A stretch of DNA of 45,062 nt from assembly GCA_003345595.1 (NCBI GenBank), contig PRDI01000096.1, positions 1-45,062 on the forward strand. The letters run 5' to 3'. The position numbers and the translations under genes were made by a program. Position 1 is the first letter of the stretch, and each line of letters opens with the position of its first letter. Of this stretch, positions 23,503-31,699 are shown piece after piece. The notes beneath the pieces are model-generated. The model saw nothing but the letters and a program-made list of their open reading frames with translations. It was not told where the DNA came from and made no database searches. The DNA comes from Candidatus Thorarchaeota archaeon (GTDB lineage Archaea; Asgardarchaeota; Thorarchaeia; Thorarchaeales; Thorarchaeaceae).

Positions 23503-25914
23503 ATGCGCACTGTGGTCACTGTCATTCTCCTTCTTATTGTCGCTTCATTTGCTGTCTTGCCTACAGGAATTGCGGCTCCTCCTGTCACATTGACAGAGAG
23601 CCAGAACTCATTCCTGCAATCTCAAGATTTCGTAGCAGGAAGAGTACTTGCAGACGAGTCACATGTGGACCGAGGTTCGGACATGTGGACACCCGGCAAT
23701 GCTTCACTGTTTGGCTGGCTGTTGGAGGAGTATGGCTACAATGTGTCCAACAACTGGGACACACCACTCGACAGTGGCATCCTAGCAGACTATGACGTCC
23801 TCAGCCTGTTCTTCCCAATGGTCCCACTCACAAGTGGAGAGGTGGACGCGGTTCACAGTTTTGTGGACTCAGGGGGAGGTCTTCTCCTGGTTGGCATCGA
23901 CTACACCACGGCAGGCTGGGAGTATACTCCCGCGAACCTAAACCCGATAGGTGAAACCTACGGCATCACGTTCGCTCTGGACACTCTTCAGGGCAGATCC
24001 CTGCGGAGCAGTGGCGAAATCGTCAATCACAGTGTGACGCAGAACGTGACATCGCTTCATTCCAGCGCTGACCAAATGAGGGGATGCTCATTAGTCGTCG
24101 TCAGTCCTGCCACAACTCTTGCAACCATAACCGGCAAAGCATTTCTAGCAGTTTCTGAATCAGGCGCCGGACGAGTGGTCGCCGTTGGTGGCCCTGCCCC
24201 GTTCTTGCGGTATCGTCAGGACAGATTGCAGGTGAGCCCTAATGATCACTTCCAACTCACTCTCAACATAGTGGACTGGCTTGCAGGCAATGCACCCAGA
24301 CTGGTCAACCCTCCCGAAAAGGCTGTGATAAAGGTCGGACCAGGCCCAGCCCTCAACAGCACACAGCTAGAGGAATATGTCATCTTTAACGGTGCGATTC
24401 ATGATCATACCGTGTACAGTGACGGCGAGGATACACCCGAGGACATGGTCATTGCTTCACTAAAAGCGGCTCTGGACTTCTTTGTGATCTCTGACCACAT
24501 CCACATGAACGTTGGAACCGAGGGCATCTATGGAGCTCTGGCAGCAAGGAGCTACACCGATGCATATGGGCTTGACTGCTCAATCATCGTTGGTGCAGAA
24601 CTGTCGAGCATTCCTCATACAGTCGGATTCCCACTCACACAAAACATCTATGCGAACGTCATCCAGAATGGTATCGATGCTATTCATGCACAAGGCGGCA
24701 TTGCATCGTTATCTCATCCCACAATGGATGCATCGTATATTCAGGTCTGGGAGGACTTCGTAACGTATGGGTATGATGCCTTCGAGGTTGTCAATGATGG
24801 TTTCTTCCATGGACTCGGAGAGTCATGCTACTTCAGATCTTTCATAGGGGCCTCTGATGGTCATCAGGCAGCAAGTGTTGGACTTGTGAGGAATGCTGTG
24901 TTCGTCAAGAACCCCACTGGGCCGAATGGCACAATCTCAGGTGCGGATTTGGCCGATGCAGTCGTCAACCGAAGACTGGTCAGCATAGACCTTCATAATG
25001 GAGTGATCTTCGGACAAGGGATCTGGGTGAATCGCTACCTCGCGCTCTGGACACAAGCAGAGAACGCGATTGCCGATGCGCGCACAGAGATAGAAGCAGT
25101 CGAGGAAACAGGAACCAGTGTTGGACTTTCTAGGATGTACCTCGAAAAAGCTGAAACGGCGTTGGACTGGTGGAACCCATCAAGGGCGTTGGACGCAGCA
25201 ACTGACGCCATGTCTGAGAACATCCTAGACCTTGACCTTGCTCCGACAGAGCCCAACTTGGGTGTCACCAGCCCCAACAGTGATGTGACACTGACAATCA
25301 GGCTCACGAACAGACACGACCATGGGGTGCAGCTGAACGGGACGGTCTTCCATTCCACGTCTCTCATCTTTGATCAAGCGTCCAGACAGATACTAGCAGG
25401 CCCAAACTCCACGAAAACGACTGACTTCGCCGGCACAACGACAGACTTTGGCTATGTGAGGGCCCTTTTGAACCTTCGATCACTGAACATCACAGAGAAA
25501 CCCGGTGCCCTCATCCTTGAGATGGGAGGAGTCGTTTCAAACGTCAGTTTCAAAACTACGAATGCCGTCGATGGAATCGATGTGTCCATCAAGCTCCTCA
25601 TGCGTAGGGCGGACAGCCTGTGGATCGCATCAGCACAGATCGTTTACGACGACGACACTGGAGAGCATACGGCAGACCTCGTCAACTTGGGTGATGGGTA
25701 TAGCATAACCCTCGGGCCCTACATTGGAACTTTAAACTTCACATTCCAGATAGTCGTCGGTGATGTCCTCGGCAACACCTTCCTAATTGACGGAGGAACT
25801 CACGAGATTGGTGGGACTACAGGCACGACTTGGCCAGTGGTATTGGTGATTGCCGGCGGTCTGGGGGCTGTGGCTGTTATCATAGTCCTATTCGCTCTGA
25901 GAAGAAGAAGATGA
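23503..25914 (+). CDS. Exported, membrane-anchored PHP-domain phosphoesterase-like protein
   Basis: The 803-residue protein has a signal peptide (about 1-25, cleavage near IAA-PP). Residues 30-285 resemble a DUF4350/GATase-like fold (DYDVLSLFFP, GGGLLLVGID, GRVVAVGG). A PHP domain follows with H300-D-H302, S330-D-H332, VGAELSS, SLSHP and ASDGHQ as probable metal ligands. Next come a helical stretch (about 510-570), a beta-sandwich region, and a C-terminal membrane helix (about 778-798) ending in four arginines. It would be anchored with the catalytic part outside the cell. PHP enzymes hydrolyse phosphate esters with three metals; the extracellular substrate is unknown. The start is ATG 23503; GGGAGGAG lies 17 bases upstream, rather far. 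It is monocistronic. Confidence 0.85.
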   Translation: MRTVVTVILLLIVASFAVLPTGIAAPPVTLTESQNSFLQSQDFVAGRVLADESHVDRGSDMWTPGNASLFGWLLEEYGYNVSNNWDTPLDSGILADYDVLSLFFPMVPLTSGEVDAVHSFVDSGGGLLLVGIDYTTAGWEYTPANLNPIGETYGITFALDTLQGRSLRSSGEIVNHSVTQNVTSLHSSADQMRGCSLVVVSPATTLATITGKAFLAVSESGAGRVVAVGGPAPFLRYRQDRLQVSPNDHFQLTLNIVDWLAGNAPRLVNPPEKAVIKVGPGPALNSTQLEEYVIFNGAIHDHTVYSDGEDTPEDMVIASLKAALDFFVISDHIHMNVGTEGIYGALAARSYTDAYGLDCSIIVGAELSSIPHTVGFPLTQNIYANVIQNGIDAIHAQGGIASLSHPTMDASYIQVWEDFVTYGYDAFEVVNDGFFHGLGESCYFRSFIGASDGHQAASVGLVRNAVFVKNPTGPNGTISGADLADAVVNRRLVSIDLHNGVIFGQGIWVNRYLALWTQAENAIADARTEIEAVEETGTSVGLSRMYLEKAETALDWWNPSRALDAATDAMSENILDLDLAPTEPNLGVTSPNSDVTLTIRLTNRHDHGVQLNGTVFHSTSLIFDQASRQILAGPNSTKTTDFAGTTTDFGYVRALLNLRSLNITEKPGALILEMGGVVSNVSFKTTNAVDGIDVSIKLLMRRADSLWIASAQIVYDDDTGEHTADLVNLGDGYSITLGPYIGTLNFTFQIVVGDVLGNTFLIDGGTHEIGGTTGTTWPVVLVIAGGLGAVAVIIVLFALRRRR

Positions 25915-26067
25915 CATCTGAATGCGCCCCATCATGCATGACGGCCAAGTTATCCAAAAGGATAAGACCCAGTACGAGGAAATGCCCCTGTCGAGCTCGA
26001 GCAACAAGAGATCTCAAGCAGACGCTCAAGGCAGCTGAGACCATCCTGAAACCATGGGGCACTGGCT

Positions 26068-26898
26068 ATGACTACTCTTCGCGACATAGTGAAACACCTA
26101 CAGACCATCTCACCTCGAGATTTCACCATTAGAGGATTGGAGAGTCGAGTTGAGATCGGTCCCCAGACCGAGAGCGAACAGACAAGAACAACTATCGGCA
26201 GAGTCCTTGTTGCGACATATCCTTCTGCAAGGGCAGTGGCAAAGGCTTCGCAGGACAAGGCAAATCTCCTGATTACATTCTGGCCGCTGTTTCCCTATCT
26301 TTTGGACAGACTCTGCGGGCTTGATCTGCTTCGAGTGAGGCTCCTTACGAAGAACTACATCTCGACCTACGTTATCGGTAGTGCCTGGGCTTCTGCAAAT
26401 GGGGGCTTGACAGATGCTCTCGTGGACACCCTCGTTCTCAAGAACATACGTGATTTCAGGACCGTAGGTGACAACTCAGAGGCGGTCCCACTTGGAAGAA
26501 TCTGCGAGCCGCCAAGTGTGTTGAATCATTCAGGTCTTGTGAATAGTCTATCAGAAAAGGTGGGCGCAGACAGTGTTCTGTTTACTGGGAGTCTAGATGA
26601 CGAGGTGAAGTCAGTTCTTGTCATTGCGGGCAGTCTCGTCGATGTGTCCGAGATTGTTCAGGCGGTAGGGCAGGACATCTCGACCGTCGTGACTGGTGAG
26701 CTCTCCTCAGAAACAAGGATGATTGCGGCCGAAGAAGGTCTCAGTGTAATCGAACTAGGACCATTCCGGACGGAGGAACCGGGCATGAAGCGTCTACGAG
26801 ATCATCTGGCCCTAGAGTTCTCTGAGCTAAAGATGGACTTCATCGAGTCATCTCCGTTAAGTAGGACGCTCAGACCCTATGCTCATGATATGGCATGA
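26068..26898 (+). CDS. NIF3/DUF34-family protein lacking the dinuclear metal ligands
   Basis: The course of the 276-residue protein matches NIF3: an IGRVLVATYPS strand, a P-L-F-x-x-L-x-x-L helix, a KNYISTYV strand, NGG-x-TDAL, and a C-terminal TGEL...GPFRTEEPG. The conserved ligands are absent: HHP is TFWP (70-73), HTNLD is GSAWA (104-108), the His in TGDxxHH is Ser, and the His of GHyxTE is Pro; only the final Glu region remains. It is probably a structural or regulatory relative rather than a GTP-cyclohydrolase- or phosphatase-like enzyme. ATG 26068 lacks a strong ribosome binding site. Its 3' end overlaps the convergent DUF89 gene by 16 bases. Confidence 0.75.
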   Translation: MTTLRDIVKHLQTISPRDFTIRGLESRVEIGPQTESEQTRTTIGRVLVATYPSARAVAKASQDKANLLITFWPLFPYLLDRLCGLDLLRVRLLTKNYISTYVIGSAWASANGGLTDALVDTLVLKNIRDFRTVGDNSEAVPLGRICEPPSVLNHSGLVNSLSEKVGADSVLFTGSLDDEVKSVLVIAGSLVDVSEIVQAVGQDISTVVTGELSSETRMIAAEEGLSVIELGPFRTEEPGMKRLRDHLALEFSELKMDFIESSPLSRTLRPYAHDMA

Positions 26899-27809
26899 GT
26901 TCTCTTTCCACCCTTCAGCTGCCGATTGGCCCTGCGCACCAAGACCACGTTCTTGTTGCGCGCAACTCCGACATCGTGAGCGACAGGAAGACACTTGGTT
27001 CTCATGATGTAGACCACCGGGCATTTGAGCTCTATCTCCGTTAGGGACTCATAGTTGCCCATCCCCTTCGCAACCACGAGGTCGGATGAAAAGAGAATGC
27101 GCTTGAAATCCTCCGAAACTCGGTCTAGTATGATGCCAATGGTTGGGGCTCCGGTGTCCGCCACCTCGTCCGCGCAGGCAGCGAGACCCACCTCCTCTGC
27201 ATCCACAGACGTCGCATCATTCAGGACTGGACCTCCTCTCACGACTGCCACTACCTTGGAACCAAGTCGCCTGATTTCTGAAATCAGCAACATATCGAGG
27301 ACTACCTCACCTGAGTTGTCCAAAAGGTACGTCACGTGCCCTGACTTACGACAAAGCTGTCTAAAGGCGTTGATATGATCGACCGCAAGATCAGTTTCAG
27401 CTTTGGTCATGACCTCTTTCAGATCATCAAGTTTGAAATCCCGACCAGCCACGTCAAACTCGATGGCATTTGCCGCAGCCGCAACAAGCGTAGCCCTTCT
27501 GAATCTGGCTGAGGGGTTTGGCCCACTCTCAACAAACGTTTTGAGTTCAGGGAGCATTCGCATGGCAATCTGGTTGGACTCGTGCTTGAGAGCCCTGTAT
27601 GGGTCCACGCCAGTCATCTTCTGCACGAGCAGGTCTCTGTCCGTTCCTAGGTGACTTGGCACTGCATTCCCATCAAAACTCTCCGCGAGGAAGCCAGTCA
27701 TAGCTGCGATTACTCTCATCTGTAGGTCCGGATCAGAAGTTGCCAACTGGACTTGCTTCACAGCACGTTCCAGCAGACAATGTGCACACTCCAGACTGAC
27801 CTTCAACAA
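26883..27809 (-). CDS. DUF89 damage-control phosphatase (archaeal CxxC subfamily)
   Basis: DUF89 enzymes are metal-dependent phosphatases that remove harmful sugar phosphates or phosphometabolites. The 308 residues show the N-terminal C8-xx-C11 pair of the archaeal/bacterial subfamily I. A helical domain leads to the catalytic core with LLDNSGE (D164, N165) and RGGPVLND (N197, D198), the metal and phosphate residues, followed by KGMGNYES. The start is ATG 27809. It ends in a 16-base antiparallel overlap with the NIF3-like gene. The triosephosphate isomerase gene lies upstream on the same strand, 51 bases away. The likely substrate is a phosphorylated sugar or coenzyme fragment; this is inference from the family. 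Confidence 0.88.
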   Translation of the reverse strand: MLKVSLECAHCLLERAVKQVQLATSDPDLQMRVIAAMTGFLAESFDGNAVPSHLGTDRDLLVQKMTGVDPYRALKHESNQIAMRMLPELKTFVESGPNPSARFRRATLVAAAANAIEFDVAGRDFKLDDLKEVMTKAETDLAVDHINAFRQLCRKSGHVTYLLDNSGEVVLDMLLISEIRRLGSKVVAVVRGGPVLNDATSVDAEEVGLAACADEVADTGAPTIGIILDRVSEDFKRILFSSDLVVAKGMGNYESLTEIELKCPVVYIMRTKCLPVAHDVGVARNKNVVLVRRANRQLKGGKRTHAIS

Positions 27810-27860
27810 TCATCACCAAGTCGAACGCTCACAAATCCTGTGAAAACGGAACGAAAGATA

Positions 27861-28544
27861 CTATCTCCTCAGCGGGGCGATGAGGCTTCTGAGCGCGGCC
27901 TCTGGCTTGTCAGACTTCGCAACCGCTGACGCGAGTAGGACTCCTTGAGAGCCCAGCCGAATAGCCGCAACCACATCATCGCCAGTACTAATACCCGCTC
28001 CGCACAGAATGATGACTTCACGGTTCACTGCACGTATCTTCTCTACTGTGCCCGTGATGATCTCTGGCTGAGCCTTTGAAACGGAGATTCCAGACCCTAT
28101 TAGCTCGGGGGGCTCAACAGCGACTGCCGTTGGCTGGATGGAAGCAGCGGCCACACTCACCGACGGGTTGTTTGTGCACACGATTGTCGACAACTTCAGT
28201 TTCTCGGCAATCCTCACTGCCTCTTCGATGTCTGCAAGCTGCATCCTCTTCTCGGAGTGATTCAGGAGTGTGCCTTTACATCCTGAGGCTACCAACGCCT
28301 CAGCCAGCGTGTGACCTGTGAAGCGACCGGCTTCACCGGGATCCATGTGCTGTGAAAAGACAGGGATACCGACCGAACTGCTTACCCTGTAGAGATCTGC
28401 AGTCTGCGGAGCGACGACTGTCGACACGTCGTACTCCCTTGACACCTTCTCACAAATCTTGGCCAACTGAACGGCCTTCTCGCCGGTGGCCTGAGGATAG
28501 GTCTTGAAGTTGATCGCTATCAGTGGAGTCTGTAGTCTAGTCAT
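27861..28544 (-). CDS. tpiA: Triosephosphate isomerase, archaeal short type
   Basis: This enzyme interconverts dihydroxyacetone phosphate and glyceraldehyde-3-phosphate in glycolysis and gluconeogenesis. The 227-residue length is that of the compact archaeal form (bacterial and eukaryotic enzymes are about 250). Catalytic residues are visible: N12 and K14 (INFK), H96 (LNHSE) and E144 (AVEPPELIG). The phosphate-binding CGAGIS follows near the end. The start is ATG 28544. It lies upstream of the DUF89 gene on the same strand and may share its transcript. FBP aldolase/phosphatase, the next step in gluconeogenesis, is encoded 2 kb away. Confidence 0.96.
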   Translation of the reverse strand: MTRLQTPLIAINFKTYPQATGEKAVQLAKICEKVSREYDVSTVVAPQTADLYRVSSSVGIPVFSQHMDPGEAGRFTGHTLAEALVASGCKGTLLNHSEKRMQLADIEEAVRIAEKLKLSTIVCTNNPSVSVAAASIQPTAVAVEPPELIGSGISVSKAQPEIITGTVEKIRAVNREVIILCGAGISTGDDVVAAIRLGSQGVLLASAVAKSDKPEAALRSLIAPLRR

Positions 28545-28677
28545 CCGTTTCTCTCCTGTCTCGGATGGCTTCCAACCGTCTTGCGCTCCTCTTATGTTGC
28601 GCGGTCATCAAGCAGAGGTCATACTGCCATAGGCCGGCCGTGGAACCCAACATCAGTGGCCCAAGTGCCGAAATACT

Positions 28678-29298
28678 CTACCTTGCTGCACCTATGAGGA
28701 GCTTCAAGAGCGGCACTCTTGCAAAGCCCCGTTTGTTCAGGGAGCTGATATCACTGCGAAGCTCGATTTTGATGAATTTGCCCGGCTCCGCGTTTCTGTA
28801 GTAGCGCATGTATGTGTCGGAGAAGTCTTTGAAAGTGACACAGGAGAGCAGATCATTCACTGCATCGTTTGAAACACGGATGAACACGTCTTCGTCGTAA
28901 GCCGTGCCCGGCTCTATCTGTACGCTACCCATGGCTTTCTTCTCGACCTTGAACCGGTCACCCATGGCCATGAAGGCAAGGAGGAACTCGTCTGTGTTCT
29001 CCATGCTACCAGCTATCCCTGAATCGCCAAACATGTACTTGAAACGGTCTGGCAGTGACTTGTGGTATGGAATCGTACTACCCCTGTCAGCAACCTTGAC
29101 CTCTGTCACCTTGGTTTCTGGTACTTCATACGTCTTGGCGGGTTCTACCTTCGGGATTTCTGGAACAATCTCTTTGACGGCTTCTTCCTTCGGGAGTTCC
29201 CAAGTCGGCTCTGCAATCTCCTTTTCTTCGGGAACTTCCTCAGACGGCTCCCCGTCGGCTTCCTTCTTGTCGCGCCCGAACAGTTTACGCCTTACCAT
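28678..29298 (-). CDS. Protein with charged linker and C-terminal globular domain, possibly SCP2-like
   Basis: The 206-residue protein starts with a short basic segment (VRRKLFGRDKK). A long low-complexity linker follows, rich in Glu, Pro, Lys and Val (about 15-80). The folded domain (about 85-206) has a central GSVQIEPGTAYDEDVFIRVSN-type strand pair and a final R-x-PLLKLLIG helix that resembles SCP2 sterol-carrier domains. That resemblance is weak. ATG 29298 has GGAG about 9-10 bases upstream; ATG 29307 and TTG 29322 are alternatives in the same frame. A role in lipid binding would be speculation. No membrane segment is visible. Confidence 0.65.
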   Translation of the reverse strand: MVRRKLFGRDKKEADGEPSEEVPEEKEIAEPTWELPKEEAVKEIVPEIPKVEPAKTYEVPETKVTEVKVADRGSTIPYHKSLPDRFKYMFGDSGIAGSMENTDEFLLAFMAMGDRFKVEKKAMGSVQIEPGTAYDEDVFIRVSNDAVNDLLSCVTFKDFSDTYMRYYRNAEPGKFIKIELRSDISSLNKRGFARVPLLKLLIGAAR

Positions 29299-29437
29299 GT
29301 GTAACATTCTCCGTGCTCGCAACTGAACAATGTCCTAGATGAGTGTCCCAGGCAGTCCATATGCCTATAGCAGTGGACCCTCTTGCTCGCGGATTACAGT
29401 GCCTAATTCCTTGAAAAACATAATTCATCTGTACGGG

Positions 29438-29671
29438 TCAATGAACCGGGTCAATCGGGATGACCCTCTCTAGCGAAGGAATCACTTTCTCAGGCTGTAT
29501 CACAAGAGGTTGCTGAGCTGACGGCTTCTTGTCCTTCCAGAGCTCCTCCAACAGAAGATCCCGGATGGCAATGCGTATGACTTCAGAGCGGCTCGGGTAC
29601 ATGTCCTTGTGGATGAGCGTGTCCATGCCATCAACGTAGGACTCTGGCAGGCATATCGTCACTACTTTCAT
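29438..29671 (-). CDS. Small ribbon-helix-helix (CopG-type) regulator
   Basis: The 77-residue protein has an N-terminal strand (KVVTICLP) and two helices (ESYVDGMDTLIHKD, SRSEVIRIAIRDLLLEELW) forming a ribbon-helix-helix domain at about 1-45. A Pro- and Val-rich tail lacking obvious structure follows. RHH proteins act as dimers on short DNA repeats. Two 11-bp direct repeats 20 bp apart lie 75-105 bases upstream, in the gap shared with the divergent parvulin gene. The start is ATG 29671. A toxin partner is not adjacent, so an antitoxin role is not supported. Confidence 0.85.
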   Translation of the reverse strand: MKVVTICLPESYVDGMDTLIHKDMYPSRSEVIRIAIRDLLLEELWKDKKPSAQQPLVIQPEKVIPSLERVIPIDPVH

Positions 29672-29745
29672 TCTACACCGTTCAAAGGACAGATGATGGT
29701 ACTAAAGAAGTAGTGTCATTCCCTGATGCTCATCTGCGTAATATT

Positions 29746-29776
29746 CACTCCTTTGTCACTGTGAGCACTCCTTTGT
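29746..29776. repeat. Two direct repeats of CACTCCTTTGT, 20-bp period
   Basis: Exact 11-bp copies at 29746-29756 and 29766-29776 are spaced two helical turns apart, so a protein would meet both on the same DNA face. They lie between the small RHH regulator and the divergent parvulin gene. A shorter related piece on the opposite strand, AAAGGA, is near 29687. Confidence 0.6.
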
Positions 29777-29919
29777 AGTAGTTGGCAGAAAGGCAATACT
29801 CTAATAGATAGACATCCACCGGACCACGCAGCCGAAACCCACGTAGATCGAGAGCACCGAACTACGTGAGGATGGGCTTCAGTATTGATATCGTTATTCC
29901 AGTCTTGAGGTAGAGATCT

Positions 29920-30213
29920 ATGAGTAAAGGTAAGCCGGGTGAAATCCGTGTAAGTCACATCCTAGTAGAAAAGCAAAGTCAGGCCCTAGAGATACTCCGC
30001 AAGATAACCCAAGATGGTGCAGACTTCGGAAAGATGGCTCAGCAGTTCAGCAACTGTCCGTCAAAGAAGAATGGCGGCGACTTGGGATGGTTCGGGAGAG
30101 GCAAGATGGTCCCAGAGTTCGAGAGGGCGGCCTTTGCCCTGACTGCGGGCCAGATGACTAAGGACCCTGTCAAGACTCAGTTTGGGTATCACTTGATCAA
30201 GCGTACTGGCTGA
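29920..30213 (+). CDS. Parvulin-type peptidyl-prolyl cis-trans isomerase
   Basis: This is a single-domain rotamase of 97 residues, the size of stand-alone parvulins, that speeds proline isomerisation during folding. Family motifs are VSHILVE (about 10-16), the GGDLGWFGRGKMVPEFE core, the AFAL helix, and the C-terminal TQFGYHLIKR. There is no signal peptide or lipobox, so it is cytosolic. ATG 29920 has GAGGTAGAGATCT just upstream. A TATTGATATCG element some 35 bases upstream could be its promoter. It is divergent from the RHH regulator and convergent with the FBP aldolase/phosphatase gene. The active-site basic residue expected after HIL is in order. Confidence 0.93.
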   Translation: MSKGKPGEIRVSHILVEKQSQALEILRKITQDGADFGKMAQQFSNCPSKKNGGDLGWFGRGKMVPEFERAAFALTAGQMTKDPVKTQFGYHLIKRTG

Positions 30214-30282
30214 ATGCTAGAAGTGGCCAATCAGTGCAAATCCGCATACAATGAAGAACCCGGGACGCAGGGATGATTGATT

Positions 30283-31434
30283 CTAGTCGGCGGATTTCGA
30301 CGAGTCCTTCTTTGCGCCCTTCGGGCCTATCTCCTTCTCGGTGAAACGGTCTTTGTACTTGGCGAGGACCGCGGGGAGCGTCGTGTACTCCATGTCATGA
30401 TCGTGTAGCCTGTGAGGCATGAATGGACCGAGCCGTCTCAGGTAATCGGCTATTTCCATTCCTCTCTCCCTCGAGATATCAAATGCAACATCGTCGAAGA
30501 GATCAACAGGCCCGACAAGCATTCCGTTGCTCACTTGGAAACCAAGGGCAATCACTCGTGGTGGACCGTCGAACCTTGTACATCTTGAGTCCTTGAGGCC
30601 CACTGGCAGGAGAGGACCCGAGTGAGAACCGCGCATCCATCCTGAAACTAGGTGCGGCAGGGTAAATGCTTCAAGGATCTCTCCCATTGCTGGCAGGCCT
30701 GAGTGGCCTCTTACGATCGCCACCGGGTCGTCCTTGCCCACGTACTTGCCGGCGATATGATGCAGCTTGTCAGTGCTTACCACGGCAGCAATCATCCCAT
30801 CCTTTCTGTATACTCTCTTGAGCGCATACTTGCCCGTACTACCTATGAGGGCGAGAAGGTCATACATTTCTTCAGGACAGGACATCTCCAAATAGGCTGG
30901 AACCTCTCTCTCCACTTCTTGAACAACGAACTTGAAGCCCTGGTGAAAGTTGGGGTCAATCACGAGTCCTGCAGTGTTGAAGGGGTCTGCGAAAATCTTG
31001 AACAAGGGGAGATTGTAGGCGCCTGGTTCTGTTTTATCAGCACAGAACACAGCTATCGGTTCTGATCTTCTTTCCTCAAATGACATCTCTGCTGAGCCCG
31101 GACCCATTCCGCGCACGTTGCCGCTGAAGGTGTCGGCGAGCATGTCTTGGCCAGCAGCATAGATCTTCATCTCACGAGCCTTCTCCGTACACTTCATGAA
31201 CGTGTCCCAAGCGAGCCTGTGTACGTCGGGGTTGCCTTCTCCCTTCTGATGAGTCATTATCAACTCAAGATCATCACCCGCGTTAGCAACGCGGAAGTCC
31301 TTGATGATCTTCTTCTCTACGCCCTCCTTCATTGACTTCCTGGCGATTTCGAAGATAAAGTCCGGTATCACCACATGGCCGGCCAACGAGCCAACGTCAG
31401 CTTTGATCACGCTGATAGTGCTTTCAATCATCAT
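30283..31434 (-). CDS. fbp: Fructose-1,6-bisphosphate aldolase/phosphatase
   Basis: This bifunctional archaeal enzyme condenses triose phosphates to fructose-1,6-bisphosphate and dephosphorylates it to fructose-6-phosphate, making gluconeogenesis one-directional. The protein is 383 residues from ATG 31434. Metal-binding residues D13 and H20 stand in the conserved SVIKADVGSLAGH element, with GDD (D54, D55) after it. Later segments GMGPGSAEMSFEERRSEPI and LVSGWMRGSHSGPL match the family. I chose 31434 over 31452 because GGAG sits 6 bases upstream and the conserved N-terminus begins nine residues later. It is monocistronic, with uridine phosphorylase divergent upstream. Confidence 0.95.
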   Translation of the reverse strand: MMIESTISVIKADVGSLAGHVVIPDFIFEIARKSMKEGVEKKIIKDFRVANAGDDLELIMTHQKGEGNPDVHRLAWDTFMKCTEKAREMKIYAAGQDMLADTFSGNVRGMGPGSAEMSFEERRSEPIAVFCADKTEPGAYNLPLFKIFADPFNTAGLVIDPNFHQGFKFVVQEVEREVPAYLEMSCPEEMYDLLALIGSTGKYALKRVYRKDGMIAAVVSTDKLHHIAGKYVGKDDPVAIVRGHSGLPAMGEILEAFTLPHLVSGWMRGSHSGPLLPVGLKDSRCTRFDGPPRVIALGFQVSNGMLVGPVDLFDDVAFDISRERGMEIADYLRRLGPFMPHRLHDHDMEYTTLPAVLAKYKDRFTEKEIGPKGAKKDSSKSAD

Positions 31435-31699
31435 GCCTTGCTCCTGTTCCATCTATACCAAAATCTCGAAAGCTCTCTCCGGGGGCGTCAACCTCTGCCA
31501 TGCCTTGTAATAGATGTTTCGAGTTGATGGCATTCCCGAGGCCCCAACTGGACAGTTATTCTACAAGCATATAATAGTTTGGAATGACGTGTACAAGGCT
31601 AAAGCCCCAGATTATCCGAGGAATCGCGAGCACACAAAGTGAAACAATGAAGTCCCGAAACGAAGATAGGCCACCATGTCCGCTGACCGTAGAGAGTGA

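Noticed and set aside
29438..29671. Antitoxin of a type II toxin-antitoxin pair
   Set aside because: It has a ribbon-helix-helix domain but no adjacent toxin-like gene.
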